From the NCBI GenBank assembly GCA_973895155.1, contig OZ316899.1, forward strand, positions 12,214,001 to 12,278,000: DNA of 64,000 bases. Direction: 5' to 3'. The stretch's first letter is position 1. Each line of letters begins with the position of its first letter. The stretch is from Marsupella aquatica (lineage: Eukaryota > Marchantiophyta). This document shows positions 41,304-51,472 of the stretch, one piece after another. Position numbers and translations under genes: made by a program. The notes under the pieces are model-generated. The model made no database searches. It was not told the DNA's origin and saw only the letters and a list, made by a program, of their open reading frames with translations.

Positions 41304-43115
41304 ATGGTCACTCCGGACTGGAATAAGGAGTTCCACGTGTATGTCGATGTGTCAGGGTTCTGTATTGGATCCGTGCTCAGTCAACTTGATGAGGACGGAC
41401 GTGACCACCCCATCTACTTCGCTAGCCGTCAATTATTCACAGCCGAAAAGAATTATTCCCCCACTGATCGAGAAGCTCTGGGAATAATCTACTCGTGTAA
41501 AAAGTTCCGACACTATCTGCTAGGCTATAAGGTCATATTCCACACGGATCATGATAACCTGAAGTACATGGTCAACAAAGCGGACGTGATAGGACGGATA
41601 GCCCGGTGGGTGCTACTTCTCCAGGAATTTAACTACAAAGTTTGGGTTCGGCCCGGAAAGGCACACCTCAATGCCGACTTCTTTTCAAGGCTGGACGGCG
41701 TACCAGTCGATCAGCCAATTGATGATATTTTTCCGGATGAGGAGTTGTTCCACGTAGGGGCGGGGACGCCAACGTGGTATGGCTCAATAATCACCTTCCT
41801 CTTAACAGGCCACATCCCTGACGGCATCAATCAGGAAGCCGCCGCTGTGTTTCTATGGAAAGCCGGGCCTTACGTCATGGTACAAGGTCACCTACATAAG
41901 GAAGGAGTTAATGGGAAGTTACGATGCTGCTTGGAGTATAAGGAGACGCTTATCGTGATGCGGGCCTTGCATGAAGAAGAAGCTGGAGGCCATTTCGCGG
42001 CTATCACGACAGCCCGAAAGATTCTGGACTCAGGGTATTGGTGGCCTACGTTGCATCGGGATGTACAACGCTTCATCAAGGGCTGTGACCTGTGTCAGCG
42101 GGCTGGGGCCCCGAGACGAGCTCATCATCACCCTCTCACGTCCGTGCTTCCATTAGCACCGTTCAAAAAGTGGGGTATTGATTATATCGGGCCATTTACT
42201 CCCGTTACCCAAAGACGAAGATGCAGGTACATCCTGCTAGCTATTGACTACTCCACCAAGTGGGTCGAAGCACGGGCTACGGTGAAGGACGACGCCGCAA
42301 CCAGCGCCAGGTTCTTATATGAACAGATTTTCACCCGGTTCGGACCACCCTTAGAGTTGGTAAGCGACCGTGGAACACACTTCCTCAATGACACTATAGC
42401 CCAGCTTACGGAGCGTTACCTAGTCAAGCACCACAAGACTACCCCGTATCATCCTAAAGCCAACGGGATGACAGAGAGAGCAAATGGTATCATTGGGAAG
42501 ATCCTCAACAAAACTGTAGCTACGCACAAAACGGATTGGGACGATAAGTTGTACGCAGCGATGTACTCGTATAATCTAGCTTACAAAACTACTACGAGTC
42601 ACAGCCCGTACTTTCTCGTGTTCGGCCAACATTTGTTGGTACCCGTCGAGTTTGAAGTACACACTCCACGGGTCAGTATTCGGGATCGCTTACCTGAATC
42701 TGAAAGTTTGTCAGACCGAGCTTATCAGATTGAAGCCTTAGAAGAGGCACGGCTACTAGCAGCTCAACACGCCGTAATGAAGCAGGCAACTTCCAAGAAA
42801 CAGCACGACAAAGGACTACGGAAGGTCGACGTCGTGATAGGCGATCTAGTCCTTCTGTACGATAGTCGGTACATGCAGTTTCCAAGGAAGCTTCATACCC
42901 GTTGGTTAGGGCCCTTCCTAGTCAATCAGATCTACCATAACGGATCTTTGGAGCTTCCGACGTACGCCGGCGATTTACTCCCCACGCGAGTCAGTTACGA
43001 TCGTGTAAAGAAATACCACCATCAAGACAACGACGCCGAGAGTGATGTTTGCAAGGATGCTTCACAATTAAGCAGGGAGCTATGTGACGCCGCCGGTACG
43101 GCGAGTAATGAGTAA
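41304..43115 (+). CDS. Ty3 RNase H and integrase (intact frame)
   Basis: 603 codons open without a stop. RNase H: Asp in HVYVDVSGFC, Glu in PTDREALGI, Asp in FHTDHDNLKY. Integrase: zinc-binding HEEEAGGHFAAI...CDLCQRAG, catalytic Asp in WGIDYIGPF, Asp in LVSDRGTHFLND, Glu in PYHPKANGMTERANG, and a C-terminal DLVLLYDSRYMQF...RWLGPF module. The frame runs 33 bases into the 3' LTR before its TAA/TAG-type stop, so the last residues come from the LTR. It would normally be released from a Gag-Pol polyprotein; no independent start is evident. The best preserved gene of the element. Confidence 0.85.
   Translation: MVTPDWNKEFHVYVDVSGFCIGSVLSQLDEDGRDHPIYFASRQLFTAEKNYSPTDREALGIIYSCKKFRHYLLGYKVIFHTDHDNLKYMVNKADVIGRIARWVLLLQEFNYKVWVRPGKAHLNADFFSRLDGVPVDQPIDDIFPDEELFHVGAGTPTWYGSIITFLLTGHIPDGINQEAAAVFLWKAGPYVMVQGHLHKEGVNGKLRCCLEYKETLIVMRALHEEEAGGHFAAITTARKILDSGYWWPTLHRDVQRFIKGCDLCQRAGAPRRAHHHPLTSVLPLAPFKKWGIDYIGPFTPVTQRRRCRYILLAIDYSTKWVEARATVKDDAATSARFLYEQIFTRFGPPLELVSDRGTHFLNDTIAQLTERYLVKHHKTTPYHPKANGMTERANGIIGKILNKTVATHKTDWDDKLYAAMYSYNLAYKTTTSHSPYFLVFGQHLLVPVEFEVHTPRVSIRDRLPESESLSDRAYQIEALEEARLLAAQHAVMKQATSKKQHDKGLRKVDVVIGDLVLLYDSRYMQFPRKLHTRWLGPFLVNQIYHNGSLELPTYAGDLLPTRVSYDRVKKYHHQDNDAESDVCKDASQLSRELCDAAGTASNE
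43071..43080 (+). other. Candidate polypurine tract
   Basis: AGCAGGGAGC, two bases before the 3' LTR. Weak and interrupted by pyrimidines, but in the expected place for plus-strand priming. Confidence 0.35.
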
Positions 43116-46100
43116 TTCGGTCTAAACCATGCTTAGCACGCGCGTTAGGGGTATCTTAGGCCACTATGATTAGCATAACGACAATATTTAGGTAGCCATT
43201 ATGAGTAGGAAATCATTAGTCAATAAGAGGAATTCATGTTCGGGCTGGCGGCGCGTCGCCATTCGCACGCCCGAGTTATGAGCGTGGAGGGGCCCCTCCC
43301 TCGGGTCCGTATAACAAACTTCGGGAGGCGTCCACTGACACGCGGTGACTCAGACCGGCGGAGTGGCCGGTACACTACAAGCGTGAACGATTCAGCCTAT
43401 TGGCAACGAGGAGATGTTGGGGGATTGACAAGCCCTCAAGGTATAAAAAGGGAGCCGACCCTTTGTAGTGCACCAGTCCATCAGTCCATGCGCCAGCTTC
43501 GACCCCAGCTCTCTCGTTCGCTCTTAGTCACCACTACTATCTCCTCTGAATGTCACACACGATCCTCTCTAGTTCGGCCATTCAATTCTGGACGCAGTTC
43601 CTATCTATCGGAAGACACTTGGCCGACTCATTGAAACACGCCAACCCGCACCGATACAAAATTGAACGCGAGTACGAGAGAGCCATCCGCCTAGCAGGAC
43701 GACACCACTACATCCTTAACTTTGACTACCCATCTCAGAGCAAGCTTTACCGACCAGCAGAGGTATCTGGGTACTTCTTCAACGGAGACAAATATATCGG
43801 TTTCTGGGAAGCATTGCTTTGGCTTCCGGACGAGGTCTTCAATATCCTGGGTAGATTGACTTGCAACGACATCACTTCGACCACATCCCTGCTCAGGTTT
43901 GGGCTATCATCAACAGCAAGTCCAGCACTACCTGTTCGACAAGATCGTCTGCACTTGCTTTGGAGAACTTCTACCAGCACCTGCAGAGCTTCATGGGAAC
44001 TAGACCCGCAACCGCCGGCGCCGGCCCAGTCAACCCCATACCCGTACCCGCACCAACGCAGACTCAGACTCAGGCTCAGGCTCAGCTTCAGTCTCAGTCT
44101 CAGTCTCAGCCTAGCCAACCCCCACCGCTGATCGGCCCGCCAGCAGTACAAGTACGCTCCATCATCAACGTTGTGGACCTTAGCGACGACGACGAGGCTA
44201 CCCCACCCTTGCTCGGGCGGCCCAGAGGAGCAAACACTTAGGGGGCCGACACTACATTATCCCCTCCCCATGCTCGGACCCAAGGAGCGGCTCCAGCAGA
44301 CAACACGGTGACCGTGGCCGCCCCGGGCCCAATACTAACGGTGGTAGCACTACCTATGCCCGATAGAGAGGATGGGGAGGTGTCACCCTCCCCGAGCCAG
44401 TCACGGGGGAAGAAGAGGAAGGAACCCGCCACTGCATCCAGGTTACCATTGGCCACGGTAGCCATGGCCAAGGTGACAATGCACCGCATGGGGGAAAACG
44501 TGCATAAGAACATCCTCCATCCCAATCATGCGGTGTACCTGAAGACTCAAGGATTCGAGCACCTCGCCTCTCTCCCTTGGAACACTTGCAAGTACTACGG
44601 GGAGGACATGACGGAATTCGTCAAGAATTATGATGACGCACGTCAACATACTCGGCTGCAGGGAAGGAATATGTCCCTCACAGAAGAACGGCTCAAGATG
44701 ATCTTCGGATTACCCGAAGGTGACCATCAAGTCGAATCACGGGCTCCCGGGGGCAAGGGAGCCAAGTACCAATCCTCGAGTTTTCCCTCAGAGGGAGCAG
44801 TGGACAACGGGTTTGTGATGAGGACCTGCCTCATCCCCAAGATAACTGAGCGACTGGAGTTCCAAAGGTACGCCCTCCACATGATGGAACCCCGGGGGGA
44901 GATCTCCGCCGCCCAGGTTATCCAGGTCAAGAACTATCGACCTAGGAAGTGGGCGTCGTACTTTGCTAAGAAATTCCATGAAGAGATGGAGCGGCAAAGG
45001 AAGACGATGTACATTAGCGGGAAGGCGTATTTCGCTAGCCACATCGAGATCATTCTTGAGTGGTACGCTCAGTTTGATCGACGAACCCTTCCCCGTGTCA
45101 ACGTTACAAAGCTGGTCCTAGCTAGGTGGGTTTCCCGGCCTTGGAGAGACGGCCCCAACCCAAGGCCCGAAGTCCAGCGGACATGCAAGCTTCACCCACC
45201 CCACCTCCACAAGTAGTTGTAGTCATAACCGAGGAGGTACCGGATGGGTCGGTTATCGCAACCGTAGATGCGATCCAACAGGCCGGGCTAAGTATAGAAG
45301 TCAGTACAGCGGAGGCCTTACTCAAGCCCGGGTCTCCCAACGACCCACCGGTGGCTATTCCGGAGCGCCGGACATTGCTGCAGGAGGACACTCCAGCCCC
45401 TTCCAACATTACGTCCCCAGGGCTGGATGTCACTGCCCCGGCCCCCGCGCGTGTTGACGTCTGCCCGTGCCCAACTCTGGACAGGCACAACCTGGACCAC
45501 CCGGAACTCTTCATACCGGGTACATTTCTGAACGGGCTTTTGGGAGATTTCTCTCATCAAATTTCCCGGGATACCGGGGAGTTCATGGCCCGAAAGGTAG
45601 CCTGTTTCTTCAATCAGGAGTTAGTTGCCATAGTAAAGGCAGGTCGGGCCCAGTCAGAGGCCCTTCAAAGGATAGAGCGGTATCGGGTGGAGTCCGTATA
45701 CTTAAAGAATGAAGTTGCAGCTCAAGAGGCTGAGCTTCTGCAACTACGACCCAAAGTTGCAGCCACCGATGAGTTGTTAGCAAAGGCGCACGCCCTTACC
45801 GCCCTAGCCGAGCAGGCCAAAGCTGGGAACGAGGCCGAGATTGCACGACTCTGGAACCAGATTGACAGTTTGAAGAATCAAACTGTCATCTGGCAGAAAG
45901 ACCTGGAGGAGGCCGAAGAACGGGCCCAGCGAGACACTGCGGAGATAGCCATGCTACAGGCCGAAGTGGCACGGCTCCAAACCAAAGCCGAGAAGCAGGA
46001 CCAGCTGGCGGGCAAGCTGACGAGCGATGCCCAGCAGCTGGAGGAGGCAGCGGAGGAGACAGACGCGGCGAAGCGAGAGAACAAATCTCTGCTAGACCAG

Positions 46101-47090
46101 GTCCAGCTCCTCAAGGCAAACAACGACAACTTCGTAAACAACGGGATGGCCGCTCCCACTCGGGCGGCTCCGGCAAGCGTGCCAGGCATTAGCGGCGGAG
46201 TAGGAATATAATAGGGTTAGGAATAGCTAAGTCAGGCAATTGGGACAGGCACCTGCCTTAGTTACAACAACACTGCCATGCTGTCCAGCCTGCGTAGATT
46301 AGGATCTTCTAATAAGACATAGCCATTTTTTGGCTTGACAGTCAGATTAGTTAGGACCTAAGTTAGCGAATCTTCGGCCGGGAGGACACTCCGTTTCTTG
46401 GCCCTTAGTATTTAGTGCACCCCTCGGTAGAGGCAGGGGGGTTTTTAGTCTCAGAGTTGGACATCCGTGGTATGGGCAGGGAGTCCCGACCTCTGGGAGT
46501 GAAAGAGTACCAAGGGGAGGGGGTAGGACTAAGCTCGTCGGGCGAGTGCGGAGCCGGGCTCCATTGTAGTGTACTCCCTCGGCCTTGAACCTGTTCATTC
46601 TGGAGCTGTCGGGTCAACCAAGTGTACGCATATGTCCCCTATATAGTAAAATCCTTTCCCATTATTTCCTTCGTGTAAATCGAGATTGTATGCTTGTGCG
46701 CGTGTATGTGTGTGTGAATCTCGTGTATAGGTGACAACGCCGGGCCGAACGCACTACCCTGAGTCGTGCACGGGGTGCAGCTTGCAGGTATGTGGTTGCG
46801 AGCATGGGTTGAGGACCTGTATCATTGAATCCGGATCAAAGGCGGACAACACGAAGGCTTAGAAGTCCTTAAGCCGGGGTCGATCCTGTTATTGACTAAG
46901 GTACATTCCGGCGGCGGAACACAAACCATACCTAGGAGATGTCCGTATCTAACAGTAGGCGCACTTAGCGCTAGTTTACGTGAATTAGGTGCATTACGTT
47001 CTTCCCTCCCTGCCCGAACCCTCATATTTACGAAGGATGTGCCCGTTTAAAGCTGAAGCCCGAGTTAAGGCCAAGGCTGATGACGTGACA
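43083..47090 (+). repeat. 3' LTR of the Ty3 element
   Basis: 4,008 bp with TATAAAAAG at 43442-43450 and the ORF ATG at 43550. Comparison with the 5' LTR shows few point differences per 100 bases by eye; no count was made. Confidence 0.9.
43550..46211 (+). pseudogene. LTR-encoded ORF, copy D (3' LTR)
   Basis: Same architecture as copy C and the longest open version. Lesions are a 1-base loss near 43854, a TAG at 44239-44241 (CAG at 34190-34192 in the 5' LTR) and a 1-base loss near 45138. The FGLP block reads MSLTEERLKMIFGLPEG near 44673. The second half (45126-46211) is open for 361 codons: DHPELFIPGTFLNGLLG, then AQSEALQRIERYRVE leading into a coiled coil of about 150 residues with regular leucines, ending GISGGVGI. 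The lesions in C and D are at different places, so the ancestral LTR ORF was continuous. Confidence 0.65.
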
Positions 47091-47095
47091 ATTGC

Positions 47096-47694
47096 CCACG
47101 CTGTTAGCATTTTGAGCAGATTTATGGCAAACCTTGTTAAACTTCTCTGGGAAGCAGTGAAGTGGGTTCTGCAATATCTGAAAGGTACCTTAGATTGTGG
47201 GATTTTCTTTGATGGGAAAGCAAACTCTACATTAGAGTTGGAAGGTTTTGTAGATTCAGATTATGCTGATAACTTGGATAACAAGAAGTCTACTACAGGC
47301 TATGTGTTTATGCTAGGTGGAGGTTGTATCAGCTGGAAGTCGGCAACTTAATCATGTGTTGCGTTGTCTACTACTGAGTCTGAGTACATGGTTGCTTGTG
47401 ATTGCTTGTGAGGCAACCAAGGAGCTGATCTGGCTACGGAGATTGGTGAGTGATCTGGGTCTTTCACCTGAAAGACCGGTGCTGCTGTGTGACAGTCAAA
47501 GTGCTTTGCATCTGGCTAAGAACCCCGTGTTCCATGCTAAGACAAAGCACATTGATATTCATTATCACTTCATCCGTGAGGTGATTGAGACAAAGCAAAT
47601 GCTTCTAGAGAAGGTGGCTTCAGAGCTCGCTTCAGAGGAGAATGTGGCAGACATGCTTACCAAAGTTTTACCTACCAATAGGTGGATTGCATGA
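47096..47694 (+). pseudogene. Copia RNase H, right of the Ty3 insertion
   Basis: Continues the copia polyprotein: HAVSILSRFMANL, KWVLQYLKGTLDCGI, Asp in EGFVDSDYADNL, TGYVFMLGG, then a TAA where Gln is usual (47349-47351) and, after a small rearrangement near 47395, ATKELIWLRRLV, LLCDSQSALHLAKNPVFHAKTKHIDIHYHFIRE and ADMLTKVLP. All are standard copia RNase H signatures. Confidence 0.85.
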
Positions 47695-48979
47695 TTGAGG
47701 ACTACCATTTTCTCCTTTTTTCTCCTAAAAAAGGACTCAAGTCCTTTCCATGTTGCATTAAATGTGCAAAATATCCCTCAATGGCCAAGATTGAAAATTC
47801 ACAGATCAAAGGTTAGAATTAAATGATTGAGAAATGATTCCATTATAGCCATTTTTGGATTTAGTAGCCTAACTCTAATTTAAGTCATAAAGTAATTACA
47901 TGCAAGACGTGTTTAATAAATGTCCTCGGGGAAGTAGCCTGCATGAATTGACTTTGGAAAGTGGACGATAATTATGTCCTATTGTCCCGCATTATCAAGG
48001 ACTATTTGAAAACAAGGACTCCGAGTCCTTCCATCCTAGCTGCAACAATGACAATAGTGGTAAGGACTTGTGGATGCGACAAGTTTTATCAGCATTCCAC
48101 AATTTCTCAAACATTTTGATGGTGAAAACCGAGCTTGAAAACCATAGTTGCCGAAATCAGAAAGTAGTGAACGTTTCAGTGTCGGGTGAGGAAGGGAGAG
48201 CAACGATGGTTAGCAAGATAAGAGGTCTACCTCCATGGACGCATTGACTCACATTGATCGCAATTGATTTAGAGGACTCTCGTTCAAACCATTGAGAATA
48301 TAGGGGAGCTTTCATTGCAAAATAGCTTGAAGCTAGACATTGGGAGCTTTCTTTGCATTAGCTTGAAGCTAGACATCGGCAATCAATGGAGGAGGTTTGA
48401 AAGGAGCTTTGTTGGCAACACAGACAAGGTAGTGAAGGAAGTTCAAATTGAGGGGAGCTTTTTCAATAGTTGAATTGTACAATAGCTTGGTATGTTAAAC
48501 GTCATTTGCCAATTCTGGATTAACTTTGAATTGAACAGCTATATCATAAATCTATTGTTCAGATGGTGTCTTAAGCTTCCACCGGTTGCTTTAGGTTTGG
48601 TTTGCGCAATCATGAAACTCTCGAAACAATGGCTAGCTTTGTTTTGGTTCCTTAGCTGACTTTTGATAGGTCATAGCGCCCTGTTTGTAGTTTTCAAACA
48701 ACTATACCAATGAATCATAGATTGAGTACAAGCCTTCTCAGTAATCAAACCTTTTAAAGGGACTCATCATTTGTTTAAATTGGATGCAGGGCGCGCGGTT
48801 GGCCTAAAGCCAATGGAGGAAACTTTACCTGCAAGTCATTGGTGATTGAACATCCATTTTCAATCTGCAACAGCCTTGAGGTAATTATTGTAGGTGTGCT
48901 CCCAATGGTAGTTGAAGTTTTCACCATTGAACACTAGCTTTCCTTAGAGATACCTTCTACACTTTGTTCGAATGCAGTC
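47695..48979. other. No gene; missing copia 3' LTR
   Basis: AT-rich non-coding sequence. I looked for a TGTTAGG start and a CCAACA end matching the 5' LTR and found none. Dyads of the AAGGACT-AGTCCTT type occur at 47740-47752 and 48014-48030, related to the minisatellites at 55440 and 63690. Confidence 0.5.
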
Positions 48980-49759
48980 ATGGATGCGTCAACTAATCAG
49001 CCAGAAGCTCCTCCAACTTCTACCATTCAGCTAGGAGAAAAGGAGATAGTTGTCCCACACCCTGTTATCCCTCGTAGCGGCAGAGTGCGAACTACTAGCA
49101 AACCCAAAGTTTCTGCTTCCCTAGCTATGGACCATGCTACGACTGACTCTCCTGCTCCCCTATCTGAGAGTACCAAAGCGTTAAAAGGAAAGGCTAAGGT
49201 GGAGGTTCCTGTAGAGTCATGGGATCTTGAAGATTACGTTAAGGACGCAGAGTATTTCCACACCACATTTGGTCTTCCAAACAAAGGTATTAATCCTCAT
49301 AAGATCAAAGACATTTCCAAGGAACAATTGGCCGAGGTGTTTGGAGAGAAAGACAGGAATGGGTATAAGCTGAGTCTTTGTGTCGGCCTTCCAATTGAGG
49401 AGGTTTTGCAACTATCCCAAGTTGTGGATGGTTACAACTCACCAGTGAATGGCTTTTTGTCATTCACTTTCATCAAAGGGGCCTATGCAAAGAGGATCCA
49501 AAGGTGAAAGGTGGACTGGTGTGTGTATGCAGTGTCCAAGCTGAAGGGGCAAATTGCCCAATGGGAGCAAGATGGCCCGCAAGATGGTAAGGGTAAGCCA
49601 GACGGGCCTCCTTGCATAAGGAGGCTATGTCTATATTCACCATCAGTGCCTGCGGAATTTGATCAAGAAAATTTGAAGTGGCTTGTGGATGACCCTTCAA
49701 CGCATCTCCCACAGCCCGTTGTCGTGCCAAAAGATTTCGGCTCAAGATGGCTTTTATAG
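48980..49759 (+). pseudogene. Unknown ORF with one internal TGA
   Basis: From an ATG, a frame of about 260 codons is broken only by TGA at 49505-49507. The N-terminus is S/T/P-rich (QPEAPPTSTIQLGEKE), then EYFHTTFGLPNKGINPHKIK and LAEVFGEKDRNGYKLSLC. FGLP and LAEVFG recall the FGLP family, but the spacing differs. The last 13 codons run into the inverted promoter repeat (49721-50500), in the antisense direction across its TATA box. Function not recognised. Confidence 0.45.
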
Positions 49760-50500
49760 GGAATGATGGGCGAGGCCTCCCGGTTGGGTTGCGTGCATGC
49801 TAACTCGGAGGGTCTGCTTGGTTGAATGGATTGAGGTTTGGTGATTGGGTGACTTGTCGTCATCAGGTTTGGTGTTTGGGTGAGTCACCAGGCTTGGAGT
49901 TTGGATGAGGGTTGATGGCAGCTAGCTCAGGCTGGATGGTTGGGTTTTCGATGCTACTTAAGACTTGAGCCTAGGCTCATTGAGGTTGGCGGTTGTCTAC
50001 TAAGATCTGTTGAGTTTTGTTCTGTGAGTTCCGCTCTGTTCTGCGGAACTCGACTGTTGTGCGACAGTTTTGGAGTTTTGTGCGAGTGTTGGATCCAAGT
50101 GTGGAGTTTTCAATCCAGGCGGAGATTTCTCAAGTTTGGAGCCTCGTTGGTCCAGGCCCAAGTTTTGTGAGAGCTGTTTTAGACTAGTGGAGTAGCTAGT
50201 CAAGTTTTGGTTTTGTGAGCTAAGGAGGAGAGTTTTTCCGCCAGATTTTGAGTAGATAGTCACTTGAGGAGTTCAGCTCGACAAGTTAGAGGTAGCGGCC
50301 CGCCGTAGGGCCAGCTACTAGACTCTTGCGGGCAAGCTTACTCAAGGGCACCCATTGTAACCTTTGTGAGAAAAGTAAAAAATAAATAAATGAGTGAGAG
50401 TTCGCTCCAAAAAGTGCTTGTTGCCTGTCCCAATTGCAGCCAGAAACGCGCAGTTTGCCCGAGGAGCCCCTAACTTTAAGTCCTCACAACACCGTCCCAC
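49721..50500 (-). repeat. Inverted copy of the promoter repeat at 3205-4005
   Basis: Reverse complement of the left-hand repeat: GTCGTGCCAAAAG, TATA element, the cttgagcct/aggctcatt blocks near 49965, and GGCCCGCCGTAGGGCCAGC near 50297 all match. On the minus strand it would drive transcription leftwards into 49720; sequence beyond the shared TTTTGGCACGAC differs from that at 4006. Confidence 0.65.
49751..49758 (-). promoter_or_regulatory. TATA box of the inverted repeat
   Basis: CTTTTATA on the plus strand, that is TATAAAAG on the minus, identical to the box at 3967-3974. Confidence 0.45.
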
Positions 50501-51015
50501 GGATTTCTACCAAGAATGAAACGGCGAGGGACAAAGCTCACCCAGGGATAGTGGATTCTTGCAGCAAGGGGAGCCCACATCTTAAACCATTGGAAGCTAC
50601 GGCCCTTTGTGTACCCCAGATAAAGCTTCTCCCTACCAAGGCCAAGGCTCCTGTTCTCCCTGCATTGCCAAGAAGTCTTTTGCTGTCCATTCTGGATGGG
50701 CAAACCATCACAATTGAATGTAGTCTAAAAGAGACTCGTCAGCGCATCAATGCGGTTCAGAAGACTATGGAAAGCTTGGAGGGGTCAAAATGGGATCATC
50801 CAGCAGTCATCTCTGTCATTCAAGAGCAACGTAACAAACTAGAGGAAGAGTTGGGTGAGGTGAGAAGCAAAATGCAGGCAAGGGACACCCTACATGATGA
50901 CTTGTCAACAAAAATGGAGCTCGAGGAGCTGAAGGGAGAGCAAGACAAGGAGGTATACTGCTTGTCAGACCATAGGCCTGTCCTTGTTGTAATAAGCCGA
51001 AAGAAACAAAAGTAA
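50434..51015 (+). CDS. Hypothetical coiled-coil protein
   Basis: Open for 193 codons, from a CTG-type start inside the promoter repeat; the first internal ATG is much later. The C-terminal half is helical and heptad-like (TRQRINAVQKTMESLEGSKW; QRNKLEEELGEVRSKMQAR; KMELEELKGEQDKEV). Resembles in style the coiled-coil ends of the LTR ORFs but shows no clear sequence match. May be a decayed fragment. Confidence 0.35.
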   Translation: MQPETRSLPEEPLTLSPHNTVPRISTKNETARDKAHPGIVDSCSKGSPHLKPLEATALCVPQIKLLPTKAKAPVLPALPRSLLLSILDGQTITIECSLKETRQRINAVQKTMESLEGSKWDHPAVISVIQEQRNKLEEELGEVRSKMQARDTLHDDLSTKMELEELKGEQDKEVYCLSDHRPVLVVISRKKQK

Positions 51016-51472
51016 TGCTTCAAACTTTAAAACTCCAGTTTCGATCCCATGAAGAACAAATTTGAATCAGAATGAACTCTTTTATCACTTTGAGTGTTTT
51101 AGAGTCCTGAGATCTAAAACTTCACTTATTTCTGAATGGAAATAAAATAAACCAACACAAAAGTAACTGGACTTCTGATTTATGAATCAGGAGAGAAATG
51201 TTTTGAGAATGAAATGATAGAATCTGATATCGCCACTCCTTTAGAAAGGACTATGGTCTTACTATAGACCTAAAGTAGACTTCATGTCTCACTGATTTCA
51301 CTCCAATATTCATAAAAATGTATAGTAAAACTTTAACTTATTGATGGACAGAATAATTTCTGATCACAAATGTAATGAGATGCTTAAAAGTGCCGGCAAC
51401 ATGGTTCAACATCAGCGATACGCAACTCAGTTAAACACTAAGTCATACTCCATAAACAAAGTCACGGTACTC
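51016..51472. other. AT-rich non-coding sequence
   Basis: No gene or repeat recognised. It is the left flank of the LINE insertion. Confidence 0.5.

Larger units (their letters stand above)
33039..47090 (+). mobile_element. Complete Ty3/gypsy retrotransposon with about 4-kb ORF-bearing LTRs
   Basis: 5' LTR 33039-37013 (3,975 bp) and 3' LTR 43083-47090 (4,008 bp), both TGTGACGCCGCC...GATGACGTGACA, nearly identical by eye. Target duplication ATTGC at 33034-33038 and 47091-47095. Primer-binding site at 37027, then gag, zinc knuckles, protease, reverse transcriptase, RNase H and integrase in Ty3 order, and a weak purine tract before the 3' LTR. The LTRs make up more than half of the 14-kb element. 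Internal genes carry several stops and frameshifts. Confidence 0.9.
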
